64,000 nt of DNA, taken from Sphingomonas yantingensis (GTDB taxonomy: Bacteria > Pseudomonadota > Alphaproteobacteria > Sphingomonadales > Sphingomonadaceae). Positions within the stretch are counted from its first letter, which is position 1. Every line of letters starts with the position of its first letter. The translations under genes were made by a program, and so were the position numbers. The stretch is taken from assembly GCF_014199325.1 (NCBI RefSeq), contig NZ_JACIJJ010000001.1, positions 992,001 through 1,056,000 on the forward strand, read 5' to 3'. Shown here piece after piece: positions 46,302 to 56,286 of the stretch. The notes beneath the pieces were generated by a model. That model saw nothing but the letters and a program-made list of their open reading frames with translations, was not told the origin of the DNA and did no database searches.

Positions 46302-47815
46302 AAACGCTCCTCAACTGTCGGTTTGTCGATCGCGGACGCCAGCCGCGCCGACAGCGCATCCTGGTCGCGAACGAAGGCCGCAAAGCTCGCGGGATCGAGC
46401 GGCGCGGCAAAGAAATAGCCCTGGAAATGGCGGCAGCCGTGGCGGTGGAGCCAGGCGACTTCCTCCGCCCGCTCCACGCCCTCGGCCAGTACCCGGATGC
46501 CGAGGCCGCGCCCCAGCGCAAGGATGCTCTGGCAGATAGCCTGCCGCTCACGGCTCGAATCGACGTGGCTGACGAACTCGCGGTCGATCTTGATCTTGTC
46601 GAAGGCGAGCGTGCGCAGCGTGCTGAAACTCGAATAACCGGTGCCGAAATCGTCGATCGCGACGCGCACGCCCATCGCGCGCAAGGCGTCGAAGGTCGCG
46701 CGCCCCGCCGCGCCGTCGCCCAAGGCGACGCTCTCGGTCAGTTCGATCTCGACCGCGTCAGGACCGACATTGTGGCGGGCGAGCGTGCGCGCGACCAGCC
46801 GGTCGAGATCGTGCGCCTCGAGCTGGCGACCCGACACGTTGACCGCGATGCGCAACCGGCCCAGCCCCTCGCGCCGCCACGCCGCGGCATGGCGGATCGC
46901 GGTGTTGAGCGCCCAGGTGCCGATTTCCGGCGCGAGGCCGCTTGCCTCCATCACCGGCACGAACTGGCCAGGAGAGACGAGGCCGCGGACCGGATGGCGC
47001 CAGCGGATCAGCGCCTCTGCTCCCACGACGCGCGCGGTCTCGGCATCGATCAGCGGCTGGAAGTCGAGGCGAAGCTCGCCGCGCTGGACCGCGTGGCGCA
47101 GGTCCTGCTCCATCCGATAGCGTTCGCGCGCGATCGCCTGGATGTCGATCGGCTGGGCGTCGGCGGCCCCGATCGGGGCCGAGAAGGCCGCGAGCGTGCG
47201 GGTCAGGATCAGTTCGGGCGCAGGATCGCCGCCGCCCAGCACCGCGTGCCGGACGCCGATCGCCGGCACGATCTCGCGCCCGCCCGCCGACAACCGGTCG
47301 CCCATCGCATAGGCCAGCGCCTCGATCTCAGCGATTGCGGCAGCGGGGGCTGCGTCGATCCAGACGGCGACGTGGCTGCGATCGACCTGCGCCACCAGGC
47401 GGCGCGCCCCGATCATCGCGACCATCCGGTGCGCCAGCAGGCGCAGCACCTCGTCCCCCAGATCGGGGTCGAACGCGCTCAGGCGATTGACGTCGGCCAG
47501 GGCAAAGATCGCCAGCGTGCCGCGTCTATCGGCGTGCATCCGCGCGATCAGCGGCTCCCGCGTGGGCAGTCCGGTAACGCCGTGGATCTGGGCAGCCCGG
47601 CCGCGCAGGTCGGCGAGTTCGCCAATCCGGCGCAGCAGCGCGTCGGGGGAGCGGGCGGCCCGCTCGCCGCCGATCACCGCGCTTGCGGCGACGATCAGGC
47701 GGCGCATCCGCCGCCGCTCGACATTCCAGAGGACGAGCATCGCCGCGGCACAGCAAAGGAGCGCAAGGCTGATCGCCGCCGCGCCGCCGCCGCTCAAGAT
47801 TTGCCCCGCACTCAT
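46292..47815 (-). CDS. Membrane EAL phosphodiesterase with degenerate GGDEF domain
   Basis: 507 residues from the ATG at 47815 (a GTG at 47878 is possible). One N-terminal membrane helix (ISLALLCCAAAMLVLWNV). The GGDEF domain is broken: the signature position reads QVDRSHVAVW. The EAL domain (about 258-490) keeps GAEALIRW, NVSGRQL, ELTES, DDFGTGYSS, KIKIDREF, AEGVE and FQGYFF, so it should cleave c-di-GMP. The degenerate domain may bind GTP as a regulator. It leads the EAL-LysM-kinase-FHA-PP2C gene series. Confidence 0.9.
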   Translation of the reverse strand: MSAGQILSGGGAAAISLALLCCAAAMLVLWNVERRRMRRLIVAASAVIGGERAARSPDALLRRIGELADLRGRAAQIHGVTGLPTREPLIARMHADRRGTLAIFALADVNRLSAFDPDLGDEVLRLLAHRMVAMIGARRLVAQVDRSHVAVWIDAAPAAAIAEIEALAYAMGDRLSAGGREIVPAIGVRHAVLGGGDPAPELILTRTLAAFSAPIGAADAQPIDIQAIARERYRMEQDLRHAVQRGELRLDFQPLIDAETARVVGAEALIRWRHPVRGLVSPGQFVPVMEASGLAPEIGTWALNTAIRHAAAWRREGLGRLRIAVNVSGRQLEAHDLDRLVARTLARHNVGPDAVEIELTESVALGDGAAGRATFDALRAMGVRVAIDDFGTGYSSFSTLRTLAFDKIKIDREFVSHVDSSRERQAICQSILALGRGLGIRVLAEGVERAEEVAWLHRHGCRHFQGYFFAAPLDPASFAAFVRDQDALSARLASAIDKPTVEERLWA

Positions 47816-47986
47816 CCGGCCCGGCTTAACGGCGGAGCGTTGCCAAAGGCTTAGCAGGCTGTGTCCGCTATCGCGCACAGGCCCGCGCGCCGCGGGGCGG
47901 CGAGACGACGTATGCAGCTTGCGTTCAAGCGCGCGGGCGTATCAAAGCGACCGCAGAATAAAACGAACATTGAAAGGATGTTGCGG

Positions 47987-48361
47987 ATGCGTGGATCGAC
48001 GATCGCGAAGCTGGGCCTGGCCCTGATGGCGAGCACGCCGGCACTGGCGGGGCAGGCGGCACCCGACCCCGGCAAGCAGGCGTTCGCGCCCTGTGCGGCC
48101 TGTCATGCGATCACACCGGGCACCAAGCGCGTCGGCCCGTCGCTGCACGGCGTGGTCGGTCGCAAGGTCGCGAGCGCGCCGGGCTTCGCCTATTCGCCGG
48201 CGCTGAAGGCCAAGGGCACGGCGGCGTGGACGCCCGCCAATCTCGACGCCTTCCTCACCGACCCGCGCGCCTGGGCGCCGGGCAACAAGATGATGTACCA
48301 GGGTATCAAGGACCCCGCCAAGCGCGCGGCGATCATCAAATACCTGGCAACGCTGAAGTAA
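47987..48361 (+). CDS. Class I c-type cytochrome
   Basis: 124 residues. A signal peptide (MRGSTIAKLGLALMASTPALA) leads to a single heme site CAACH and an axial Met in NKMMYQG; GKQAFAPCAACH, GPSLHGVVGRKV and KYLATLK match mitochondrial-type cytochrome c/c2. It is a periplasmic electron carrier. I start at the ATG at 47987 because AAGGA lies 8-9 bases upstream; the ATG at 47978 has no spaced site. Confidence 0.93.
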   Translation: MRGSTIAKLGLALMASTPALAGQAAPDPGKQAFAPCAACHAITPGTKRVGPSLHGVVGRKVASAPGFAYSPALKAKGTAAWTPANLDAFLTDPRAWAPGNKMMYQGIKDPAKRAAIIKYLATLK

Positions 48362-48382
48362 GTCCCGCGGGGACGCCCGCCG

Positions 48383-49408
48383 CTACGGCAGCAGCAGCGA
48401 GGCGTCCCCATAGGAATAGAAGCGATAGTCGTTCGCGATCGCATGCGCGTAAGCGGCCTGCATCGTCTCCAGCCCCATCAGCGCAGAGACCAGCATGAAC
48501 AGCGTCGAGCGCGGCAGGTGGAAGTTGGTCATCAGGCCGTCGATGCCGCGAAAGCGATAGCCGGGGGTGATGAAGATCGCGGTGTCGCCCTCGAACGGGC
48601 GGATGACGCGGTCTTCGCCCGCGGCGCTTTCGATGAGGCGGAGGCTCGTGGTGCCGACGGCGATCACGCGGCCGCCGCTGGCGCGGACGGCGTTGAGGCG
48701 GTCGGCCGTGGCCGCATCGATGCGGCCCCATTCTGCGTGCATGGCGTGGTCGTCGGTGTCGTCCGCCTTGACCGGCAGGAAGGTACCCGCGCCGACGTGG
48801 AGCGTGAGCGTCGCGTGGCCGATTCCTGCCGCGTCGAGTGCCGACAAAAGCTCGGGCGTGAAATGCAGCGCTGCGGTGGGGGCGGCGACGGCGCCGGCTT
48901 CGCGCGCGAACATCGTCTGGTAATCGTCGGCGTCGCGCGCGTCGGTGGGGCGCTTGGCCGCGATATAGGGCGGGAGCGGCATCCGCCCCGCGCGTTCGAG
49001 CAGAAGCTCGACCGGCTCGTCCCCGGCGAAGTCGAGCGCGAAGCTGCCGTCCGCCGAGCGGTCGCTGGCAGTCGCGGTGACGCCCGCGCCGAAGTCGATC
49101 GCGTCCCCCTCGCGCAGCCGCTTGGCATTGCGGACGAAGGCGCGCCAGCGGCGCGGCCCCTCCCGCTTATGAAGCGTGGCGCCGATCCGAGCGTCGCCGC
49201 GCGTCCCCTCCAACTGGGCGGGAATGACCCGCGTGTCGTTGAAGACGAGGCAGTCGCCGGGACGCAGGCAGCCAGGCAAATCGCGGACGATCGCGTCGCG
49301 CACCTCGCCGCCTTCCACCACCAGCATCCGCGCGGCGTCGCGCGGGGAGGCGGGGCGAAGCGCGATCCGCTCGGGCGGCAGCGCGAAATCGAACAGGTCG
49401 ACCTGCAT
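48383..49408 (-). CDS. queA: tRNA preQ1(34) S-adenosylmethionine ribosyltransferase-isomerase
   Basis: 341 residues. It makes epoxyqueuosine in tRNA from preQ1 and SAM. Start [59 protein letters not shown] segment, [11 protein letters not shown] and [17 protein letters not shown] are signature parts. Its ATG overlaps the stop of the preceding peptidyl-prolyl isomerase (TAATG). Confidence 0.95.
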   Translation of the reverse strand: MQVDLFDFALPPERIALRPASPRDAARMLVVEGGEVRDAIVRDLPGCLRPGDCLVFNDTRVIPAQLEGTRGDARIGATLHKREGPRRWRAFVRNAKRLREGDAIDFGAGVTATASDRSADGSFALDFAGDEPVELLLERAGRMPLPPYIAAKRPTDARDADDYQTMFAREAGAVAAPTAALHFTPELLSALDAAGIGHATLTLHVGAGTFLPVKADDTDDHAMHAEWGRIDAATADRLNAVRASGGRVIAVGTTSLRLIESAAGEDRVIRPFEGDTAIFITPGYRFRGIDGLMTNFHLPRSTLFMLVSALMGLETMQAAYAHAIANDYRFYSYGDASLLLP

Positions 49409-50100
49409 TACTTCGTGCCGGGCAGCGTCACTTCCTTCTCGCCGGCGGGGAGGCCCGCGGCGGGGGCGGCGGGCGCCTGATAGGCCGGCGGATTGTCCGC
49501 GGCGATATAGGCGTGGAGGATGCGTGCCGGGTTCGCAGGCGGCTCGCCGCGCGGGATCGAATCGACATATTGCATGCCGTCGATGACGCGGCCGAACACG
49601 CTATAGTCCTTGTCGAGGCTGAGGCGCGGCACGAACATGATGAAGAACTGGCTGTTGGCGGTGTTCTGCGCGGCCTTCTTCTGCTCGGGCGTCGCGTCTT
49701 CGGGCGCGCCCTGGCGCGCGGCCGAGACGGCGCCGCGGACGTGCGGCAGATAGCTGAACTCGGCGGGCAGGTCGGGCAGGTCCGAGCCGCCCGAGCCGTC
49801 GCCCTTGGGATCGCCCGACTGGGCCATGAACCCCTCGATCACGCGGTGAAACAGGACACCGTCATAGAATTTGCGGCGGGTGAGCGTTTTGATCCGCTCG
49901 ACCATCTGCGGCGCGACGTCGGGGCGCAGCCAGATGGTGACGCGCCCGCCCGTCGACAGGTCAAGCAGCCACAGATTCTCCTTGTCGGTGGTCGCCGGCG
50001 GCGCCTTTCGGCCGGGCACGGGGTTGTCGACGATCTGGGCGGCAGCAGGCATCGCGGCGCCAAGACCGACAAGCGCGAGAATCGAAAGAAGAAAACGCAT
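49408..50100 (-). CDS. Periplasmic cyclophilin-type peptidyl-prolyl isomerase
   Basis: 230 residues with a cleavable signal peptide ([19 protein letters not shown]). The cyclophilin core has [40 protein letters not shown] and [17 protein letters not shown]. It lacks the extended loops of eukaryotic forms. The Pro/Ala-rich tail is probably flexible. It is coupled to queA by a one-base overlap. Confidence 0.93.
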   Translation of the reverse strand: MRFLLSILALVGLGAAMPAAAQIVDNPVPGRKAPPATTDKENLWLLDLSTGGRVTIWLRPDVAPQMVERIKTLTRRKFYDGVLFHRVIEGFMAQSGDPKGDGSGGSDLPDLPAEFSYLPHVRGAVSAARQGAPEDATPEQKKAAQNTANSQFFIMFVPRLSLDKDYSVFGRVIDGMQYVDSIPRGEPPANPARILHAYIAADNPPAYQAPAAPAAGLPAGEKEVTLPGTK

Positions 50101-50169
50101 GGTTACCCCGGAGGCGATCAGTCGGCGCGCGGGATAGACCAGTTTGGGGGCGGGGGGAATGGCCCCGTT

Positions 50170-50577
50170 TCAGGCGGCCTGGCGTGCCGCCGTCTCGCGG
50201 ATCAGCGCGATCATGTTGGGAATGCCCTGCGTTCGGTTGGAGCTGAGCTGGTTGCGCAGGTCGAACGGGGCAAGCTCGCCCTCGATATCGGTCGCCAGGA
50301 TCGCCTGCGGCACCTTGTCCTGCACCGCCAGCAGCACCAGCGCGATGATCCCCTTGGTGATCGCGGCATTGCTGTCAGCGAGGAAGTGAAGCGTCCCGTC
50401 GTCGCGCGGGGTCGGATAGACCCAGACCGACGCAGAGCAGCCGCGGACCAGAGTCGCGTCGGTCTTCAGCGCGTCGGGCATCGGCTCGAGATCGCGGCCG
50501 AGGTCGATGAGCAGGCGATAGCGGTCGTCGCTGTCGAGGAAGCCATATTCGTCGGCAAGGTCGGTGAGCGTCTGCAT
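50170..50577 (-). CDS. sufE: Cysteine desulfuration protein SufE
   Basis: 135 residues. SufE accepts persulfide sulfur from SufS for iron-sulfur cluster assembly. The acceptor Cys is in LVRGCSASVWV, and DRYRLLIDLGRDLEPMPDAL, ADSNAAITKGIIALVLL and LSSNRTQGIPNMI are conserved. The start is MQTLTDLADEYGFL at 50577; an ATG at 50589 is possible. Other suf genes are not in view. Confidence 0.93.
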   Translation of the reverse strand: MQTLTDLADEYGFLDSDDRYRLLIDLGRDLEPMPDALKTDATLVRGCSASVWVYPTPRDDGTLHFLADSNAAITKGIIALVLLAVQDKVPQAILATDIEGELAPFDLRNQLSSNRTQGIPNMIALIRETAARQAA

Positions 50578-50592
50578 TCGGCCGCGCATAGC

Positions 50593-50616
50593 GGGGTGAC
50601 GCAGGCGCGTCACCCC
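50593..50616. repeat. Intergenic palindrome, GGGGTGACGC type
   Basis: A perfect 10-bp stem (GGGGTGACGC / GCGTCACCCC) with loop AGGC between the proline-rich gene and sufE. The arms share GGGGTGAC with the repeat at 8190-8216. No U-tract follows. Confidence 0.6.
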
Positions 50617-50626
50617 GGCCGAATGT

Positions 50627-50860
50627 TCAGGCGACCGGCTGGCCCGGCGCGATGCCCGGGCCGCCCGGCTGAGGCGAGGGCACGTCGATGTCGGGAGCGA
50701 CCGGCGGCGTTTCTGCGGGCGGTGTCTCCGGGATACCGGGGTTGTTCGGCTCGGCGGGGGTGCCGGGATGCGGCGGTGCCTCGGACGGGGGTGCGGTGGG
50801 CTGGCCGGGCTGCGAGGGCTCTGCGGGCGCTTCCTGCGGGATTGGCGGTTCGACGGGCAT
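50627..50860 (-). CDS. Small proline-rich acidic protein
   Basis: 77 residues, of which 28 are proline; there is no Lys, Arg or Cys, and the sequence is a run of PxEP/PPxxP segments (MPVEPPIPQEAPAEPSQPGQ at the start). It has no signal peptide or hydrophobic segment. AAGGAG lies 8 bases before the ATG, which argues for real translation. Likely disordered and acidic; function unknown. No recognised family. Confidence 0.6.
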   Translation of the reverse strand: MPVEPPIPQEAPAEPSQPGQPTAPPSEAPPHPGTPAEPNNPGIPETPPAETPPVAPDIDVPSPQPGGPGIAPGQPVA

Positions 50861-50975
50861 CTGCTCTTCTCCTTCACCCCGCCAACGATCCCCGCGAACG
50901 GTGGTTGCCGCCGCCCTTGTCTGTGGTCCGCTTGCTGCTATAGAGCCGCGCTTGACCGGCGGTGTCCTCTCTCAT

Positions 50976-51060
50976 GCGGGCGTGGCGGAACTGGTAGACG
51001 CAGCAGGTTTAGGTCCTGCCATCGCAAGATGTGGGGGTTCGAGTCCCTTCGCCCGCACCA
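50976..51060 (+). tRNA. tRNA-Leu(UAG)
   Basis: 85 nt with encoded CCA. The acceptor stem GCGGGCG / CGCCCGC is perfect, the anticodon arm is GCAGG-TTTAGGT-CCTGC (anticodon TAG), the variable arm is long (ATCGCAAGAT, class II) and the T-loop is TTCGAGT. No intron. It lies 71 bases upstream of tig on the same strand. Confidence 0.96.
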
Positions 51061-51131
51061 GTCTCCGCCCCTTGACGAGGGGGATGCACCGCCATCCCGG
51101 TTTCAACCAGACGAAAGCGCGAGCCCGAAGA

Positions 51132-52781
51132 ATGCAGACTGTCGAGACGTTGAACGAGGGGCTGAAGCGCGCCTACACGCTCACCATCACCGCCGGCGAG
51201 ATCGACGGCCGTGTCGATGCCGAGGTGAAGCGCGTCGCCCCGCAGATCCGCATGCCCGGCTTCCGCCCCGGCAAGGTGCCCGCCAACCTCGTGCGCAAGA
51301 TGCACGGCGAGGCGATCGCGCAGGAAGCGCTCAACACCTCGATTCAGGAAGGCATCCAGAAGCTGATCGCCGAAAAGCAGCTGCGTCCCGCGATGCAGCC
51401 GTCGGTCGAGCTGACGGAGGGCTATGCGCCCGGCAAGGACGCCGAAGTGAAGGTCGAGCTGGAGGTGCTGCCGCAGGTGCCCGCGCCCAAGATCGACGGC
51501 CTGAAGCTCGAGCGCCTCGTGGTGCCGGTCGCCGACGAGCGCGTCGACGAGCAGGTCGCGCAGCTCGCCAGCGGTCAGAAGCAGTGGGAAGATGCCGAGG
51601 GCCGTGCGGCGGAGACCGGCGACATGGTCGTCATGGACTTCGTCGGCAAGGTCGACGGCACGCCCTTCGACGGCGGCACGGGCGAGGACATGTCGGTCGA
51701 GATCGGCACCGGTCGCCTGATCCCCGGCTTCGAGGACCAGCTCGTCGGGGTGAAGGCTGGCGACGAGAAGCAGATCGAAGTGACCTTCCCCGAGGATTAC
51801 GGCGTCGACACGCTGTCGGGCAAGCAGGCGACCTTCGACCTGACGATCAAGTCGGTGAAGACCGCGGGTGAGACCGTGATCGACGACGATTTCGCCAAGT
51901 CGCTGGGGCTCGAGGGTCTCGACCAGCTCAAGGGTCTGCTCCGCGGCCAGCTCGAGAACGAGACCGGTCAGCTCACCCGCACGCACATGAAGCGCAAGCT
52001 GCTCGACCAGCTCGCCGAGGGTCACGACTTCGAGGTGCCCCCCTCGATGGTCGAGGCAGAGTTCGCGCAGATCTGGCAGCAGCTGGAGCATGAGGCCGGT
52101 CACGAGGCCGATCCCGAGGCGGCGATGAAGGAGCTCGAGAGCGAGCGGGGCGACTATCGCAAGATCGCCGAGCGCCGCGTGCGCTTGGGCCTGCTCCTGT
52201 CGGAGATCGGCCAGGCGAACGGCGTCGAGGTCAGCCAGGCCGAGATGCAGCGCCTGATCGCGCAGGCCGCGCAGCAGTATCGCCCGGAGGACCGCGAGCG
52301 GTTCGTCCAGTATATCCAGCAGGAGCCGATGGCCGCCGCCCAGCTGCGTGCCCCGCTCTATGAGGACAAGGTCGTCGACTTCCTGTTCGACAAGGCCGAG
52401 GTCACCGACCGCGAAGTGACGCGCGAGGAGCTGGAAGCCGCGATCGAGGCCGAGGACGGTCAGGTGCCGCACGTCCATGGCCCCGACTGCGACCATGACC
52501 ACGATCACGACCACAAGCCCGTCAAGAAGAAGGCGGCGGCCAAGAAGGCCAAGGCCGACGACGTGACCGAGGCCGAGGCCGAGGAAGCGCCTGCGCCGAA
52601 GAAGAAGGCCGCGGCCAAGAAGGCTGCCGAGACCACCGCCGAGGAGGCTCCGGCCACCGAGGAAGCGCCGAAGAAGAAGGCTGCGCCCAAGAAGAAGGCC
52701 GAAGCCGCCGAGGGCGATGCCCCCGCCGAGGCCGAAGCCCCGAAGAAGAAGGCGCCGGCCAAGAAGAAGGCGGCGGAGTGA
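51132..52781 (+). CDS. tig: Trigger factor with long His- and Lys-rich tail
   Basis: 549 residues; the E. coli protein has 432. The ribosome-binding domain has MPGFRPGKVPANLVRKMHGE (39-58 approx), the FKBP-type isomerase domain GDMVVMDFVGKVDGTPFDGG and FPEDYG, and the C-terminal chaperone arms follow to about 445. A His/Asp cluster (CDHDHDHDHK) and about 95 residues of KKKAAAKKA/EEAPA repeats come after. I start at the ATG at 51132, just after the tRNA-Leu gene. The tail may bind metal, RNA or ribosome. Confidence 0.95.
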   Translation: MQTVETLNEGLKRAYTLTITAGEIDGRVDAEVKRVAPQIRMPGFRPGKVPANLVRKMHGEAIAQEALNTSIQEGIQKLIAEKQLRPAMQPSVELTEGYAPGKDAEVKVELEVLPQVPAPKIDGLKLERLVVPVADERVDEQVAQLASGQKQWEDAEGRAAETGDMVVMDFVGKVDGTPFDGGTGEDMSVEIGTGRLIPGFEDQLVGVKAGDEKQIEVTFPEDYGVDTLSGKQATFDLTIKSVKTAGETVIDDDFAKSLGLEGLDQLKGLLRGQLENETGQLTRTHMKRKLLDQLAEGHDFEVPPSMVEAEFAQIWQQLEHEAGHEADPEAAMKELESERGDYRKIAERRVRLGLLLSEIGQANGVEVSQAEMQRLIAQAAQQYRPEDRERFVQYIQQEPMAAAQLRAPLYEDKVVDFLFDKAEVTDREVTREELEAAIEAEDGQVPHVHGPDCDHDHDHDHKPVKKKAAAKKAKADDVTEAEAEEAPAPKKKAAAKKAAETTAEEAPATEEAPKKKAAPKKKAEAAEGDAPAEAEAPKKKAPAKKKAAE

Positions 52782-52966
52782 TTGCCCGCCCTCTTCCCGC
52801 GAGGGGGGAGGGCGGCGAGACTTGGCGGCGATGCCGCCTAGTTGCAGCGGGAGAGGGGGATGCCGCAGACGCGCCGCCCGCGGCCCCACCCTCATCCAAG
52901 CTTCGCTAGGTCGTTGGCGCGACCAAGCTGCGCTATCCTTCTCCCGTCGAGGGAGAAGGTTTGGGG
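52782..52966. repeat. Intergenic repeats between tig and a glycosyltransferase
   Basis: A GC-rich tract containing CCCTCTTCCCGCGAGGGGGG-type modules and the perfect palindrome CCTTCTCCC-gtcga-GGGAGAAGG (52937-52959). The right arm supplies the AAGG that stands 7-8 bases before the next start, so pairing would hide the ribosome binding site. The style matches the repeat tract at 57157-57286. No gene found here. Confidence 0.55.
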
Positions 52967-53908
52967 GTGAAAGACGTGGCCGAACCCCGCATCGCGGTGA
53001 TCCTACCCTGCTATAACGAGGAAGCCGCGATCGCGCAGACCGTGGCAGGTTTTCGCGCCGCGCTGCCCACCGCGCGCATCTATGTCTATGACAATAACAG
53101 CCGCGACCGGACGGTCGAGGTGGCCCGCGCCGCCGGGGCGATCGTGCGGACCGAGCGCGTGCAGGGCAAGGGCGCGGTGGTGCGGCGGATGTTCGCCGAC
53201 GTCGATGCCGACGTCTATGTGATGGCCGACGGCGACGCGACCTATGACGCCGCCTCGGCTCCCGCGCTGGTCGCCCGCCTGCTCGATGAGCAGCTCGACA
53301 TGGTCGTCGGCAGCCGCGTGCACGAGGCCGCCGCCGCCTATCGCCGCGGGCACCAGTTCGGGAACAAGGCGCTGACGGGGATGCTCGCTCGCCTGTTCGG
53401 GCGCAGCTTCACCGATATCCTGTCCGGCTACCGCGTCTTCTCGCGCCGGTTCGTCAAGAGCTTCCCCGCGCTGTCGGCGGGGTTCGAGATCGAAACCGAA
53501 ATCAGCGTCCACGCGCTCGAACTCAAGATGCCGGTGGCGGAGGTGTCCACGCCCTATTTCGCGCGGCCCGAGGGGTCGGCATCGAAGCTGTCCACTTATG
53601 GCGATGGCTGGCGGATCGCGACGACGATCGCGACGCTCTATCGGATCGAGCGGCCGCTGTTGTTCTTCGGTGCAATCGGCGGGCTCCTCGCGCTGGTCGC
53701 GGTGCTGCTCGCGCTGCCGCTGGTGTTTACCTATCTCCAGACCGGCTTGGTGCCGCGCTTCCCGACGGCGATCCTCGCAACCGGCCTCATCATCCTGGCC
53801 TCGCTTTGCGGCTTTGCAGGACTGATCCTCGACACCGTGGTGCGCGGTCGGCGCGAGGTGCGGCGGCTCGCCTATCTGGCGCATCCGGCGCCCGGGACGG
53901 CGGATTGA
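52967..53908 (+). CDS. Family 2 glycosyltransferase (dolichyl-phosphate mannosyltransferase-like)
   Basis: 313 residues. The GT-A fold opens with RIAVILPCYNEEAAIAQTV, carries DNNSRDRTVEVA and the metal-binding MADGDATYD, then SGYRVFSRRFVKSFPALSAGFEIETE. Two membrane helices close the protein (about 227-250 and 263-285). It probably transfers a sugar to a polyprenyl phosphate carrier for cell-surface glycans. I start at the GTG at 52967; a GTG at 52976 is also possible. Confidence 0.88.
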   Translation: MKDVAEPRIAVILPCYNEEAAIAQTVAGFRAALPTARIYVYDNNSRDRTVEVARAAGAIVRTERVQGKGAVVRRMFADVDADVYVMADGDATYDAASAPALVARLLDEQLDMVVGSRVHEAAAAYRRGHQFGNKALTGMLARLFGRSFTDILSGYRVFSRRFVKSFPALSAGFEIETEISVHALELKMPVAEVSTPYFARPEGSASKLSTYGDGWRIATTIATLYRIERPLLFFGAIGGLLALVAVLLALPLVFTYLQTGLVPRFPTAILATGLIILASLCGFAGLILDTVVRGRREVRRLAYLAHPAPGTAD

Positions 53909-53918
53909 TCGACGCACC

Positions 53919-53947
53919 CTTGCGCGGTTTCACCCGAGCGCCGATGT
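53919..53947 (+). promoter_or_regulatory. Possible heat-shock (sigma-32) promoter of clpP
   Basis: CTTG (53919-53922) followed after 18 bases by CCGATGT (53941-53947), reminiscent of the RpoH elements CTTG and CCCCATnT and 33 bases before the clpP ATG. The -10 match is partial, so it is a suggestion only. Confidence 0.3.
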
Positions 53948-53979
53948 AGGCGGGCGACACACAACCGAGCGGGATTTCC

Positions 53980-54618
53980 ATGCACGACCCTTTGAGCGCT
54001 CTCCAGAACGCCCTCGTTCCCATCGTCATCGAGCAGTCGAGCCGCGGCGAGCGCAGCTTCGACATCTATTCGCGCCTGCTGCGCGAGCGGATCATCTTCG
54101 TCGTCGGCCCCGTCGAGGACCACATGGCCTCGCTCATCACCGCCCAGCTCCTGTTCCTCGAATCGGAAAATCCGAAGAAGGACATCTGGATGTACATCAA
54201 CTCGCCAGGCGGCGTGGTGACCGCGGGCATGGCGATCCACGATACCATGCAGTACATCCGCCCGCGCGTCGGCACCGTCTGCATCGGTCAGGCCGCCTCG
54301 ATGGGCAGCTTCCTCCTCGCCGCGGGTGAGCCGGGGCTGCGCGTCGCGCTCACCAATGCTCGCATCATGATCCACCAGCCCTCGGGCGGGGCACAGGGCA
54401 TGGCGTCGGACATCGAGATCCAGGCCAAGGAAATCCTGCGCATCAAGCGGCGAATGAACGACCTCTACGTCAAGTACACCGGCAAGTCGCTGGAAGAGAT
54501 CGAGCGGGCGATGGATCGCGACACCTTCCTGGAGGCCGACGAGGCCAAGGCCTTCGGCCTGGTCGACGAGGTGTACGAGAAGCGGCCGCAGCCGGCCGAG
54601 GACGCGTCGGCGACCTGA
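53980..54618 (+). CDS. clpP: ATP-dependent Clp protease proteolytic subunit
   Basis: 212 residues, Ser protease forming the double heptamer that ClpX or ClpA feeds. Catalytic Ser107 in GQAASMGSF, His132 in [11 protein letters not shown] and Asp in [10 protein letters not shown] are present; the start [20 protein letters not shown] is that of an active, normal-length ClpP. It lies 178 bases upstream of clpX. Confidence 0.97.
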   Translation: MHDPLSALQNALVPIVIEQSSRGERSFDIYSRLLRERIIFVVGPVEDHMASLITAQLLFLESENPKKDIWMYINSPGGVVTAGMAIHDTMQYIRPRVGTVCIGQAASMGSFLLAAGEPGLRVALTNARIMIHQPSGGAQGMASDIEIQAKEILRIKRRMNDLYVKYTGKSLEEIERAMDRDTFLEADEAKAFGLVDEVYEKRPQPAEDASAT

Positions 54619-54796
54619 GCCGCTGCTTGACGTGGCTGGGGGGCATCCACATTTTGTTGATTGTCCCCCGGCATCGTGTGTGTAGTGTCGAGCGGCATAT
54701 CTGACCGGCCGACACGCCGGGATCGGGACTTACGGGCGCCTCGCCGGATCAGGGGCTGAAAGGTTGCGCCGCCATGCCGGCGCAGATGGTGACTGA

Positions 54797-56062
<1,266 letters not shown>

Positions 56063-56085
56063 TTTGGCTTGATACCGATTAAGCG

Positions 56086-56126
56086 AAGAGGGGTGGTGGT
56101 CTATTGGCCGCCACCCTCTTTTATTT
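56086..56126 (+). terminator. Intrinsic terminator after clpX
   Basis: Stem AAGAGGGGTGGTGG pairing with CCGCCACCCTCTT around an 8-base loop, followed by TTTATTT. It is positioned 23 bases after the clpX stop, in the orientation of the clp genes. Good stem with one bulge and a clear U-tract. Confidence 0.85.
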
Positions 56127-56286
56127 GCTCGATAGTTTGAAGCCTGCGCACTTCATCCGAAATGACGGTGCGCTGCCCTGATCCGCTCCGTTTTAACCAT
56201 AAACGGTCGGCTCGCGTTAAGTGCGTCCGTCTGAAGACGCGACCTGCCGGCACGCATCGTCGGTGCTGGCGTGAAGGGCGTTCGTC

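Noticed and set aside
54619..54796. A heat-shock promoter upstream of clpX (CTTGACG ... CCACATTT)
   Set aside because: Spacing is plausible but the -10 match is weak, and clpX could be read through from clpP; not strong enough for a feature.
56127..56286. A possible c-di-GMP riboswitch before the diguanylate cyclase gene
   Set aside because: Short inverted repeats exist (CCGTTT/AAACGG and GCGTC/GACGC) but the conserved core sequences of either c-di-GMP riboswitch class are absent.
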